Of a stretch of DNA of 64,000 nt, positions 1-9,635 are shown in pieces (the first letter of the stretch is position 1; the number at the start of each line of letters is the position of its first letter). The DNA is from Chitinophaga pinensis. Its GTDB lineage: Bacteria; Bacteroidota; Bacteroidia; Chitinophagales; CAMDFR01. Below the pieces are notes generated by a model that saw only the letters and a list, made by a program, of their open reading frames with translations, was not told where the DNA came from and made no database searches. The stretch is taken from positions 62,001 through 126,000 of the forward strand of contig CAMDFR010000006.1 in NCBI GenBank assembly GCA_945897725.1, written 5' to 3'. Made by a program: the position numbers and the translations under genes.

Positions 1-2
1 GT

Positions 3-917
3 CTCGGTATATTTTCCTTTTACCATCCCATTTAATTCTATCTTACCTGCCGTTTTTACTTTATCAAAGTCTTTTGCATAAATAGAAGGCACCAAAGAAA
101 GTAAATTTTTAAAATCCGTTTTCTCAGCAGCAAATGTCAGATCCAAGTCTGTAGCATCCTCCAACAACTTTACATAACCATCAAAGTTGAGCATCAGATC
201 ATTGATGCTTAACTGACTTTTTTCGAAACTATATTTATCTTGAATTTGATCTACTTTAAAATCAGATTTTAAGGAAACTTTTGCCCTTTTAAGATAAGCT
301 ACATTAGCAGATTGATAGCTCAGTTCATCAATACTTGTATTGGTTACAAACTTGAAAACATCCTGACCAAAATCACCACCCCCTTCGAAGTTCAAGTGAT
401 TCAAGACAACAAACATATCACTTTGCAAATCTGAGTAGGCAATTTTTGCGTCTTTTAGTTGGATATTTTTTAAGGATAGTTTGAGAGGCTGACTTTCTGT
501 CGGCTTGTTTTCAGCAGGCTTCAGAATATCCCAATTGGTTTTACCATCTGGCAGTACAATCGCATTTAGCTTCATTTCATTAATAGACACACCAAGCACT
601 TTCATCACTTGTCCTGATTTTAGAATGGACATAATATCTACAGCAAGGTCCAATTCCTTGATAGAGGTCAAAGTATCATTTGCAAAATCTGCTTTCCCTA
701 CGATGGTAACATCATCAATGCTGAGCGAGAGTTTGGGGAAGGATCTAAAGATTGAAATACCGACATCCCCATAGAATACAGTCGCATTCAATTGTTCGTT
801 AATGCTTGCTTTCACTGCTTTTTCTATTTTAGACTTAAATAAAAAAGGCAATGAAACCAGTGCGATTAATAATACAAGAATAAAGATGGCGATTCCTTTG
901 ATGACTTTTTTAAACAT
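3..917 (-). CDS. AsmA family envelope protein (C-terminus outside window)
   Basis: The reading frame is open from an ATG at 917 down to the left edge, about 305 codons, so only the N-terminal part is present. It starts with a Lys-rich tip and one hydrophobic segment (residues about 8-25), then a long soluble region rich in beta-type sequence such as a GDVGISIFRSFPKLSL-like stretch near residue 50. This layout (one membrane anchor plus repetitive beta-rich periplasmic part) is that of the AsmA/YhdP/TamB-like group, which is linked to lipid transport and outer-membrane homeostasis. The start is supported by a TAnnTTTG element 24-31 bases upstream. The next gene is divergent. Family assignment is from sequence pattern; the exact substrate is unknown. 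Confidence 0.75.
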   Translation of the reverse strand, partial: MFKKVIKGIAIFILVLLIALVSLPFLFKSKIEKAVKASINEQLNATVFYGDVGISIFRSFPKLSLSIDDVTIVGKADFANDTLTSIKELDLAVDIMSILKSGQVMKVLGVSINEMKLNAIVLPDGKTNWDILKPAENKPTESQPLKLSLKNIQLKDAKIAYSDLQSDMFVVLNHLNFEGGGDFGQDVFKFVTNTSIDELSYQSANVAYLKRAKVSLKSDFKVDQIQDKYSFEKSQLSINDLMLNFDGYVKLLEDATDLDLTFAAEKTDFKNLLSLVPSIYAKDFDKVKTAGKIELNGMVKGKYTE

Positions 918-940
918 GCTGAATATTTTATGTAGAAAGA

Positions 941-948
941 CAAAAATA
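941..948 (-). promoter_or_regulatory. Bacteroidota -7 promoter element (TATTTTTG) for the AsmA-like gene
   Basis: On the minus strand the octamer TATTTTTG matches the TAnnTTTG -7 consensus and would give a leader of about 15-20 bases. No clear TTG -33 element lies at the usual distance, so confidence is moderate. Confidence 0.4.
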
Positions 949-1016
949 ATGATTGTGTTGTAATATAAACGTTATTAAACTATAATTAATTCTATCCAAG
1001 AATGCCTCAAATCAAT

Positions 1017-1024
1017 TATTTTTG
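1017..1024 (+). promoter_or_regulatory. -7 promoter element (TATTTTTG) for the glycosyltransferase-argS transcript
   Basis: TATTTTTG matches the TAnnTTTG consensus and sits 27 bases before the ATG at 1052. It faces away from the divergent -7 element at 941-948. No convincing -33 TTG is seen. Confidence 0.4.
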
Positions 1025-1051
1025 TGATTAAGAGTTAAAATACCTATTCCA

Positions 1052-3235
1052 ATGGCACAAACAAAAAAGACAGTTTCGAATCCAGTAGAAGTGAAAGCTG
1101 CTAGCATCGCTGCACCAACAACGCCACCCTTTGACTTTAAAAATATGGACTTTAAGAAAGATGCAAGGGTGCATTTTATGTTGGCGAGTGTCATCATCTT
1201 TCTCTTTTTATTGGTATTGGCAAAGAATACAGGTATCAATGCCGATGATAGATATCATGTGCCTTATACCAAAACCTTTGTTGATTACTATACCTCTTTT
1301 GGCAAGGACACCACCTATAGACAAATTCCAATGGATGAGTTCTGGAAAGCTCGTAATATGTTTGATATGGTGAATTATGGGGTGGCAAAGATATTAGGCG
1401 CTGACCCAGGAACGCCTAACAAAATTGGCAGCAAATATAATCCTGATTATATCTATGCAGACCTTTCCTATCATCATATTCGTCACTATTTATTAGCGAT
1501 ATTATCGTTTATTGGCATTGTCTTCGCGGGACTCACTGGAGCCAAGATGAGGAATTATCATTTTGGCATTGGCGTGATGGCATTGCTATGTATATCGCCT
1601 TGTTTTATTGGACATGCAGCCATGAATCCTAGAGATATTCCCTTCTTTGTCTATAGCACTATCGCGATTTATTTTATGTTTTTATTCTTGATGGAGTATC
1701 CAAAAATACGGTGGAGCAATATTATTGGAATCATGATTGGTGTTGGACTAGCACTCAATGTGCGTAATGGTGGCTTCTTAACTTTTGCTTATTTCGGCGC
1801 TTTTTCTTTTTCTGTTTGGTTCTATCACCTATTCTTTCTTAAAGACAAAAATGTTAATACTTGGGACCTTGTCATTAAAGGTTGTGTGGCCTTTTTTGGC
1901 GCCTATATCATCGGTTTATTCTTCTGGCCATATGGACAAACGGATCCTGTGTATGTGCCTATTTTTGAAGATTTATTACAAACATCTAAATTCCCTATCA
2001 CTTTAAAACAGCTGTTTGAAGGCAAGTTGATTGACTCTGGTGCTTTACCTTGGTACTATCAAACAAAGCTCCTATTCATCACCACTCCTATCGTCATCTT
2101 GATTGGATTTTTCTCCTTCTTTGTTTTATATGTAAAAAATAGAACGACCACCAATCCAAAACTTATTTTAGCCACACTTTTCAGTGCCTTCTTCCCTATT
2201 CTTTATATCATTAAGGTAGATGCCAATGTGCATACAGGCTGGCGTCACGTTATTTTCTGCTATCCATATATGATCATCATGGCGATGTTGGGTTGGGAAT
2301 ACATCATGAATTTATTCAAGGATATAAAAATGAAATACGCCGTGATAGCTATCATTGTTGTAGGTAGCTTATTGCCTGCTGCCTTTATCGCAAGTAATAT
2401 CAAACATTGCTATGTATACTTCAACGAGCTAGTTGGAGGAAATAAAGGTGCCTTTGGAAATTATGAAATGGATTATTGGTCGGTGAGTTTGAGCGAAAGT
2501 GCCGATTGGTTTAAGAAAGAAGTCTTGAGTAAAACAGATCAGCCAGTAACCGTTACATCCAACATGTGGGATAGCTTTGGCCCCTATTTAAAGAAAGAAT
2601 TAAAAGATAAAAAGGTAAAACTTTCTGGTTCTAAAATTTACCGACGTTCGATTGATGATTGGGATTATGCCTTTTATTATGCAGCCTTTTTGGATGGTGA
2701 TTTGTTACGAAACAAAAACTTCTGGCCACCCAAAAACTCTATTCATGTAGTCTATGCAGGTGGTGCGCCCATCGGTGCAATTGTTCAAAGAGATCCAGAA
2801 AAAAATGACTATAAAGGCTACTTAGCATTGGAAGCAAAGCAAGCGGATTCAGCCATCTACTTCTTAAAAAAGGCAGTAGCATGGGATAATGGGAATGATG
2901 AAAATTATGGTAGTCTTGCCTCTGCTTATCTTTTAAAAAATGATATGGTGAATGCCATCAGTGCCTTTGAAAATGCCTCTGCCATTAATCCAACGAATGC
3001 CAATTATTCGATGTATCTAGCGCAACTTTATTTTAGCACTGGTAAGAAAAATGAAGGCTATGATGCTTTAACAAAAATGATTGCTGCCGACGAAACCAAT
3101 ATGAATAATTTGAAAATGGCTGGCGATATTTGCAAACAAATTGGAGATGAAAGCACTTCAAACTACTACTATAACCTGTATAATGATCAACTGCAAATCA
3201 TGCAGGAACAACAAGAAAACCAAGAGAACAAATAA
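1052..3235 (+). CDS. GT-C type membrane glycosyltransferase-like protein with C-terminal TPR repeats
   Basis: A 727-residue integral membrane protein. A cytoplasmic Ala/Pro-rich tail (1-38) is followed by a first membrane segment (about 41-58), an extracytoplasmic loop with an acidic DDR motif (near 65), and then about ten more hydrophobic segments up to about residue 460. A conserved-looking HAAMNPRDIPF stretch lies near residue 190. This is the general plan of lipid-carrier-dependent GT-C glycosyltransferases (PMT/ArnT-like). Residues about 590-715 form TPR-like helical repeats. The donor and acceptor cannot be read from the sequence. Its stop codon TAA shares its last base with the ATG of argS, suggesting coupled translation. 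It could also be a non-catalytic relative of the GT-C fold. Confidence 0.65.
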   Translation: MAQTKKTVSNPVEVKAASIAAPTTPPFDFKNMDFKKDARVHFMLASVIIFLFLLVLAKNTGINADDRYHVPYTKTFVDYYTSFGKDTTYRQIPMDEFWKARNMFDMVNYGVAKILGADPGTPNKIGSKYNPDYIYADLSYHHIRHYLLAILSFIGIVFAGLTGAKMRNYHFGIGVMALLCISPCFIGHAAMNPRDIPFFVYSTIAIYFMFLFLMEYPKIRWSNIIGIMIGVGLALNVRNGGFLTFAYFGAFSFSVWFYHLFFLKDKNVNTWDLVIKGCVAFFGAYIIGLFFWPYGQTDPVYVPIFEDLLQTSKFPITLKQLFEGKLIDSGALPWYYQTKLLFITTPIVILIGFFSFFVLYVKNRTTTNPKLILATLFSAFFPILYIIKVDANVHTGWRHVIFCYPYMIIMAMLGWEYIMNLFKDIKMKYAVIAIIVVGSLLPAAFIASNIKHCYVYFNELVGGNKGAFGNYEMDYWSVSLSESADWFKKEVLSKTDQPVTVTSNMWDSFGPYLKKELKDKKVKLSGSKIYRRSIDDWDYAFYYAAFLDGDLLRNKNFWPPKNSIHVVYAGGAPIGAIVQRDPEKNDYKGYLALEAKQADSAIYFLKKAVAWDNGNDENYGSLASAYLLKNDMVNAISAFENASAINPTNANYSMYLAQLYFSTGKKNEGYDALTKMIAADETNMNNLKMAGDICKQIGDESTSNYYYNLYNDQLQIMQEQQENQENK

Positions 3236-5022
3236 TGAACGCATTCAAACAAATAGATACTTTACTGACCCAAGGAACAAAAGAGGCCTTTGAAAAATTA
3301 TATCAATATACACTCGAAGATCAACAGATCATCATACAAGAAACCAATGCCAATTTTACTGCAGACATAACGATTGCCGTATTTCCACTGATCAAATTTT
3401 CTAAAAAAAATCCCGAAGAAACAGCCAATGAGATTGGTCAATATCTAAAAGATAATATTGCGGAGATTGAAGATTTCAATGTCGTGAAAGGCTTTTTGAA
3501 TATCATTTTCAGCAATACATACTGGTTATCCTTTTTTAGTTATTTACAGGAGAATACTTGTTACGAATTTTTAAAGCCTACGCATAAAAAAGTACTACTT
3601 GAGTACACAGGACCCAATTCTAATAAAGCTCTACACCTTGGCCATATCAGAAACATGATGCTAGGCTACTCCTTAGCTAATATCCTAAAAGCAGCAGGTG
3701 ATGAAGTGGTAAAAGTGAATATCTATAACGATAGAGGCATAGCCATTTGCAAATCGATGTTGGCTTGGAAAAAATTAGGCAATAACGAAACACCTGATAC
3801 AGCAGGCATTAAAGGAGATCACTTTGTTGGAAAATATTATCAACTTTTTGATAAAGTCTACAAAAGCGAAATCGAAACTTTATTAGCCAATGGCAGTTCT
3901 AAGGAAGAGGCAGAGAAAAATGCGCCGATCATGATAGAGGCACAGGACATGCTTTTAAAATGGGAAGCCGGTGATGAAAGCATTATCAATCTGTGGAAGA
4001 TGATGAATGATTGGGTCTTTAAAGGCCATGACGAAACATTTAATAACTTAGGCATAGATTTTGAAAAAGTATATTTCGAGTCTGAGAATTATATGTTCGG
4101 TAAAGACATCGTATTAGAAGGATTAAAAAACGGAGTCTATAAAAAGCGTGCGGATGGCGCTGTAGTCGTTGATTTAACAGAGGATGGATTGGATGAGAAA
4201 GTATTGCTAAGAGCTGACGGAACTTCCATTTATTTAACGCAAGATTTAGGGGTAGCGCAACAAAGATACAACGACTACCATATGGATGATTCCTTGTATG
4301 TGGTAGGAAGCGAACAAGATTATCATTTCAAAGTATTAAAACTAGCCCTACAAAAGGCTGGCAAACCATACGCTGATGGTATCAAACATATCTCCTATGG
4401 TATGGTGGACTTGCCAAGTGGGAAAATGAAATCGCGTGAAGGTACCGTGGTGGAGGCCGACGATTTGATCACTGGTATGGTGGAGATTGCCAAACAACAA
4501 ACCATTGAGCTTGGTAAAGTGAGTAGCATGAACGAAACTGAATTAGAAAATTTATATCGAGTGCTTGGTCTTGGTGCCCTTAAATTTTACATTTTAAAGG
4601 TGAATGCGAAGAAGAGAATCATGTTTAATCCAGAAGAATCAATCGACTTTCATGGCTTCACGGGTCCTTTCATTCAATATACCTATACACGAATCCGATC
4701 TATTCTTCGTAAAGCGGGTGAAGTGAAAACATTGAACAACATCGATTATATATTGCAACCTATAGAGCGAGAATTACTTTCGGTTTTATATAAAGCTCCA
4801 GAGGTATTGGCAGAATCTGCGAAACAGTATGATCCTTCTGTGATGGCAAACTATGTGTATTCAATAGCGAAGACCTACAATAAATTTTATGGAGAATGTC
4901 CCGTACTAGCAGCAGCTACTGAAGAAGAAAAAGAATGTAGAATTGCCTTATCTGCCTTGACAGGACGAATGATTAAGCATGGTTTAGGTTTGCTTGGGAT
5001 CGAAGTTCCTGAAAGAATGTAA
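3235..5022 (+). CDS. argS: arginyl-tRNA synthetase
   Basis: A 595-residue class I aminoacyl-tRNA synthetase that charges tRNA-Arg. The N-terminal Arg-tRNA-synthetase-specific (Add-1) domain spans about 1-95. The catalytic core has the HIGH-type motif HLGH at 134-137, preceded by GPNSNKALHLGH, and a KMSK-region variant KMKSREGT near residue 397. The C-terminal all-helical DALR anticodon-binding domain begins near residue 460. The length is normal for ArgS. The start overlaps the upstream stop codon by one base (TAATG), so the two genes are one transcript. The order with a GT-C protein is not a functional clue I can interpret. Confidence 0.97.
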   Translation: MNAFKQIDTLLTQGTKEAFEKLYQYTLEDQQIIIQETNANFTADITIAVFPLIKFSKKNPEETANEIGQYLKDNIAEIEDFNVVKGFLNIIFSNTYWLSFFSYLQENTCYEFLKPTHKKVLLEYTGPNSNKALHLGHIRNMMLGYSLANILKAAGDEVVKVNIYNDRGIAICKSMLAWKKLGNNETPDTAGIKGDHFVGKYYQLFDKVYKSEIETLLANGSSKEEAEKNAPIMIEAQDMLLKWEAGDESIINLWKMMNDWVFKGHDETFNNLGIDFEKVYFESENYMFGKDIVLEGLKNGVYKKRADGAVVVDLTEDGLDEKVLLRADGTSIYLTQDLGVAQQRYNDYHMDDSLYVVGSEQDYHFKVLKLALQKAGKPYADGIKHISYGMVDLPSGKMKSREGTVVEADDLITGMVEIAKQQTIELGKVSSMNETELENLYRVLGLGALKFYILKVNAKKRIMFNPEESIDFHGFTGPFIQYTYTRIRSILRKAGEVKTLNNIDYILQPIERELLSVLYKAPEVLAESAKQYDPSVMANYVYSIAKTYNKFYGECPVLAAATEEEKECRIALSALTGRMIKHGLGLLGIEVPERM

Positions 5023-5059
5023 ATGATAGATTGCTTCTACTTATCTTAATCTAGCTCAA

Positions 5060-7342
5060 TTATACGCTCTTCATATCCGACTTAAATTTAAAATGGGCAA
5101 CTGCCATTTTCAACTCCTTATAATTAAAACCTGCTGGTAATAAAGGCATCAGATCACTCAGGAATAAATTCGGATTTTTTTCAATCACTTCGAGGGCCTG
5201 ATGTAATTTTGTTTCTGAAATAAATTGCAGCACATCAATGGAACCCAAGCCAACATAATAGGCTAGATGACCTTCGATAGTCGTTAATGCTAAGTGCCTT
5301 TCTGCAGCAATCTCATCGATACTTTTTCCAGCATTAAATAATTCGAAACTAATCTTTTTTGTGTCCGTCTTCTTTTCCTTTTTTTCTGCATCCACTTTAG
5401 GACTCTTAACGGTGTGGATGGTCATCTTTACCTCTCCGATAGTGGTTTTGATATGCTCATTGCGCACATTATGGTTCAATGCAAAATCTGCATCTGCTTT
5501 TGTGAATTCTTTATTCTCTATTGTATGGAACAGAATAGCTTCAGACTTTTTTATCTGTTCAATCTGTTTGTAAATAGCGGCATCTACCACCTGTAAATCC
5601 TTGATATATGTCTTTTTCTTTTTGTTGTTTTTATTCTCTGCTATTTGCTTTAAAACCAAAGTTGAATTTTCTTGAAGCAATGGTAGAAAATACTCTTTCG
5701 CTGACTTCACTCTATCGAGGAGTGTTGACATATAACTCATTTCTTTGAGCGCGAATAAATGTTTCAATTGTTTTACAAACTTTTCAGCATGCTGCGACAT
5801 CCCATAAATATTATTCTTCAACAGCGAGGTAAAGGATTCGAAAATAGCATCATTCACCAGCTCATCTTTCGCATAGTCTTCTGCGTGATTTCTTACGGCA
5901 TAATACAATCCCATAAAATCAAAACTCTTTAGTACGTATTCTTCCAAATAATTCAACGATTCTTCTTCTACAATTTTTTGCAAAGAAGCCGCTGACTCTT
6001 TTTTCTCTCCAAATGCAGTGATCTTTTCATCAATAGAAATGGAATTCTCATTGATATAAGAAAGTAAGATGAGACCACTCAAGGACTTTAATCGAGATAA
6101 AGCCACATAGACTTGACCAGGCGCAAAGGCTCTACCAATATCAACTACTGCCTTTTCAAAAGTCAAACCTTGACTCTTATGTACGGTGATGGCCCATGCC
6201 AATTTAATAGGATATTGTGTATAAGAGCCAAGAACTTCCTCCTCTATTTCATTGGTGGTTTCATTCAATCGATACCGAATGTTATCCCAAGTATGCTTTT
6301 CAATTTTAATCGTTTCCTTTCCCCCTTCAAACTCTGCCTCTATCTCATCTTCAGACAAATTAATAATAGTGGCTAGCTTACCATTAAAGAATCTTTTTTC
6401 TTCAGCGGTGTCATTTTTTATAAACATGATTTGCGCATTTACTTTTAGCGAAATCACTCTCTCCACAGGATAATTAAACTCCGAAAACTCATCTTCGATA
6501 ATGGCTTCATAATTGTGAGTCTTGCCCCGCAGTTCTTCCAAGGATTGCAGATTGATACTATCTGCCCTTTTATTATGTGTTGTCAGCGTGATAATATTCT
6601 GATTAGAAACCGGCTGAAAGTCTGGATCATAGTGACGGTTCAAAATCTCAATGTCTTTTGATGTCACGGTATTGTTCCTTAAATTGTTCAAGATATCTAT
6701 AAATTCTTGATCACTTTGTCGATATATTTTATCTAACTCCAAATAGATGGGTGGATTTTCTCTCAATGCAAGGGCATCAAAAAAATAAATACTATCATAA
6801 TAAGATTTCAATAAGTCCCATTCATGATCCTTTACCACAGGCGATAACTGCAGCATGTCGCCAATAAACAAAATTTGCACGCCACCAAAGGGTACTCTTT
6901 TTTTAGTGATATGTTGCATCACCGTATTTAAAGCATCTAATAAGTCCGCCCTAAGCATGCTCACCTCATCAATAATCAATAATTCAATTTCCCTTAAAAG
7001 ACGGCGCTTTCTATCCTGCATTTTCAGATTACGAATAAATGATTCTGGCGTATTGATGCGACCTTCCATCATGTTATCGCTGAGAAAGATATTTTGCGGT
7101 AAGAAGGTACCGAATGGTAATTGAAATAGAGAATGTATGGTCACACCACCAGCATTAATGGCTGCAATACCCGTAGGTGCCACCACAACTGCCTTTTTAT
7201 GTGTATGGCTCATAATATGATGTAAAAAGGTAGTCTTTCCTGTACCGGCTTTACCAGTCAGAAAAATATGTCGATTTGTTTGATTAATAAATTTACTGGC
7301 GAGCTCCGCAATGCTTGTAAGGGTTAGTTTTGTATCAGTCAC
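5060..7342 (-). CDS. Pif1-like superfamily 1 helicase with C-terminal helix-turn-helix domain
   Basis: A 760-residue AAA/SF1B helicase. Walker A is GKAGTGKTT at residues 30-38 and Walker B is IIDEVSML near residue 125. A second RecA-like part carries VHKSQGLTFEKAVVDI, the typical motif near residue 395, and YVALSRLKSLSGL. This core resembles Pif1/RecD2 helicases that unwind DNA 5' to 3'. After about residue 460 come helical and Lys-rich linkers, then a C-terminal domain (about 660-750) containing a FNAGKSIDEIAAERHLALTT-like helix-turn-helix, similar to the HTH_40 module found at the end of RecQ-type helicases. Convergent with argS and divergent from the aminotransferase gene. Confidence 0.85.
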   Translation of the reverse strand: MTDTKLTLTSIAELASKFINQTNRHIFLTGKAGTGKTTFLHHIMSHTHKKAVVVAPTGIAAINAGGVTIHSLFQLPFGTFLPQNIFLSDNMMEGRINTPESFIRNLKMQDRKRRLLREIELLIIDEVSMLRADLLDALNTVMQHITKKRVPFGGVQILFIGDMLQLSPVVKDHEWDLLKSYYDSIYFFDALALRENPPIYLELDKIYRQSDQEFIDILNNLRNNTVTSKDIEILNRHYDPDFQPVSNQNIITLTTHNKRADSINLQSLEELRGKTHNYEAIIEDEFSEFNYPVERVISLKVNAQIMFIKNDTAEEKRFFNGKLATIINLSEDEIEAEFEGGKETIKIEKHTWDNIRYRLNETTNEIEEEVLGSYTQYPIKLAWAITVHKSQGLTFEKAVVDIGRAFAPGQVYVALSRLKSLSGLILLSYINENSISIDEKITAFGEKKESAASLQKIVEEESLNYLEEYVLKSFDFMGLYYAVRNHAEDYAKDELVNDAIFESFTSLLKNNIYGMSQHAEKFVKQLKHLFALKEMSYMSTLLDRVKSAKEYFLPLLQENSTLVLKQIAENKNNKKKKTYIKDLQVVDAAIYKQIEQIKKSEAILFHTIENKEFTKADADFALNHNVRNEHIKTTIGEVKMTIHTVKSPKVDAEKKEKKTDTKKISFELFNAGKSIDEIAAERHLALTTIEGHLAYYVGLGSIDVLQFISETKLHQALEVIEKNPNLFLSDLMPLLPAGFNYKELKMAVAHFKFKSDMKSV

Positions 7343-7438
7343 TATGCTTGGTTTTGACCCTTAAAACTAAATAAAAAGGTGGATACTTCCTTAATAAATT
7401 TATAATAGTACCTTTACAGTTCATAAACGAGAAAGAAT

Positions 7439-8635
7439 ATGTTAGACATGCTAGCAGAAAGAATAGCAACACTAGAAGAATCGGCCACGCTTCAGATGGC
7501 TGCACTTGTAAGAGAACTCAAAACAAAAGGAGAAGATATTATTGATTTAACATTGGGTGAACCAGATTTTGATACCCCTCAACATATTAAAGAGGCCGCA
7601 AAAATGGCTATTGATATGGGTTTCACAAAATACACGCCTGTTGCAGGTTACCTCGATTTAAGAAAAACGATCGTAGAAAAATTGAATCGAGACAATCAGC
7701 TGAGCTATTCCACAGAGCAAATCGTTGTCTCCACTGGTGCTAAACAATCTATTGCAAATGTGGTATTGAGTCTTATCAATCCGGGTGATGAGGTCATCAT
7801 ACCAGCACCCTATTGGGTTAGTTATAGTGCCATCACTCATTTGGCAGAAGGCAAGGTAGTTGAGATTGCTGCAACGATTGAGCATGATTTTAAGATCACG
7901 CCAGATCAGTTAGAAAAAGCCATCACGCCAAAAAGTCGATTATTTATTTTTAGTTCTCCTTGTAATCCAACTGGGGCAGTTTATACGATTGAAGAATTAG
8001 AAGGCTTAGTAAAGGTCTTTAGAAAATATCCTGATATTATCATCCTATCTGATGAAATATATGAGTATATCAATTTTATAGGCAAACATGCCAGCATTGC
8101 TTCTTTAGCAGATATGTACGAAAGAACAGTGCTTGTAAATGGCTTCTCCAAAGGATTTGCCATGACAGGCTGGAGATTGGGATATATCGCTGCTCCCCTT
8201 TGGATTGCTAAAGCATGTACAAAAATGCAAGGACAATTTACCAGTGGCACCTGCTCTATATCTCAAAAAGCTGGAGAGATGGCCATGACAGGCGACATGC
8301 AACCTACCAAAGATATGTGTGCTGCTTATCACAAAAGGAGAGATCTTGTCTTTAACTTACTAAAAGAAATACCGGGTGTGCAAACGAACCTACCTACTGG
8401 TGCGTTCTATTTCTTCCCTAATATCAGTAGTTTCTTTGGTAAGACGGATGGACATACCATTATCAAAAATTCAAGCGATATGAGCATGTATTTGCTAGGC
8501 GACGCCAAGGTATCGACGGTGAGTGGAGATGCTTTTGGCGACGATCATTGTATCCGTTTTTCTTATGCTACCTCTGAAGAGAAACTGCAGATTGCCATGG
8601 AAAGAATAAAACTATCTTTATCCAAATTGAAATAA
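7439..8635 (+). CDS. aspC: class I PLP aminotransferase (aspartate aminotransferase type)
   Basis: A 398-residue fold-type I aminotransferase. The PLP lysine is K238 within the motif SKGFAMTGWRLGY. NPTG (176-179) and SDEIYEYI (204-211) are the usual cofactor-contacting segments. Close relatives transfer the amino group between aspartate and 2-oxoglutarate. The ATG at 7439 is used; a second in-frame ATG three codons later is possible. It is followed 12 bases later by the sugar kinase, likely in one transcript. The exact amino-acid specificity (aspartate or aromatic/branched) is inferred from overall similarity. Confidence 0.9.
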   Translation: MLDMLAERIATLEESATLQMAALVRELKTKGEDIIDLTLGEPDFDTPQHIKEAAKMAIDMGFTKYTPVAGYLDLRKTIVEKLNRDNQLSYSTEQIVVSTGAKQSIANVVLSLINPGDEVIIPAPYWVSYSAITHLAEGKVVEIAATIEHDFKITPDQLEKAITPKSRLFIFSSPCNPTGAVYTIEELEGLVKVFRKYPDIIILSDEIYEYINFIGKHASIASLADMYERTVLVNGFSKGFAMTGWRLGYIAAPLWIAKACTKMQGQFTSGTCSISQKAGEMAMTGDMQPTKDMCAAYHKRRDLVFNLLKEIPGVQTNLPTGAFYFFPNISSFFGKTDGHTIIKNSSDMSMYLLGDAKVSTVSGDAFGDDHCIRFSYATSEEKLQIAMERIKLSLSKLK

Positions 8636-8647
8636 TCTATTTATTCG

Positions 8648-9619
8648 ATGCAAAAAGAGACTGTCGAAGCATTTAAAAACGTTAATGTATTGGTGGTAGG
8701 TGATTTGATGCTTGATACTTATTATTGGGGATCGATCAATAGAATGAGTCCCGAAGCACCTGTTCCAATTGTATCTGTGAATAAGATTGAAAGAAGATTA
8801 GGAGGTGCGGGAAATGTTATCTCTAACTTAAAATCGTTAGGAGCCATACCATTTATTGCATCCGTTTTAGGAAAAGACAATACCTCTGAGTATATTCAAT
8901 CACTCATCAGCCAAGAAGGTATTTCGATTGAAGCCATTTCTCATTCCGCAGAAAGAATCAGTACCGAAAAAATTCGTATCATCAACCATACTGATCATAT
9001 TGTGCGATGCGATATTGAAAGCGAGAATGATTTATCAAAAGAGGAAGAACAAACACTCCTGAACAATATTAAGAACTGCTTACTCGAAAATCGCATTGGA
9101 GTAATTATTCTGCAGGATTACAATAAAGGAGTGCTCACAAAAAACATTATTGAATCTGTTATAGAACTAGCAAAAGAACATCAAATTCCAGTAACAGTGG
9201 ATCCAAAGAAAAAGAATTTTTTCGCCTATAAAAATGTATTTCTTTTTAAGCCAAACCTAAAAGAAGTCAGAGAAGCATTGGATATGAATATCGATCCAAA
9301 AGACCAAGAGTCATTGGTTGCTGCGGCTAAGCAATTGTTTCAAGAACTGCATTGTGAAAATGTCTTTATCACCCTGTCTGAATATGGCGCCTTCTTTATG
9401 AACAGAAAAGGAAACTATAGAACCATTCCAGCTCACCAAAGAAATATTGTGGATGTCAGTGGTGCAGGAGATACCGTTATTAGCGTGGCAGCGCTTTGTG
9501 TCGCAAATGCTTTCCCTATTGAAGAAATAGCCTCTATTTCTAACCTAGCTGGAGGTATTGTATGCGAACAGCCTGGTGTAGCTTGCTTATCTTTGGATAA
9601 GTTGGTTTGCTATCTTTAG
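8648..9619 (+). CDS. hldA: D-glycero-beta-D-manno-heptose-7-phosphate kinase-like PfkB kinase
   Basis: A 323-residue ribokinase/PfkB-family kinase resembling the N-terminal kinase domain of HldE (RfaE). Signatures are NRMSPEAPVPIV (31-42), LGGAGNVISN (51-60) and the catalytic GAGD motif at 272-275 with D275 as the expected base. In the ADP-heptose pathway this enzyme phosphorylates heptose-7-phosphate at C1 for LPS core synthesis. The C-terminal nucleotidyltransferase domain of HldE is absent, so it is a stand-alone kinase; the partner is not in this window. The assignment against other PfkB kinases rests on the MSPEAPVP signature. Confidence 0.82.
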   Translation: MQKETVEAFKNVNVLVVGDLMLDTYYWGSINRMSPEAPVPIVSVNKIERRLGGAGNVISNLKSLGAIPFIASVLGKDNTSEYIQSLISQEGISIEAISHSAERISTEKIRIINHTDHIVRCDIESENDLSKEEEQTLLNNIKNCLLENRIGVIILQDYNKGVLTKNIIESVIELAKEHQIPVTVDPKKKNFFAYKNVFLFKPNLKEVREALDMNIDPKDQESLVAAAKQLFQELHCENVFITLSEYGAFFMNRKGNYRTIPAHQRNIVDVSGAGDTVISVAALCVANAFPIEEIASISNLAGGIVCEQPGVACLSLDKLVCYL

Positions 9620-9635
9620 TAAAAGTTTTTGTATT

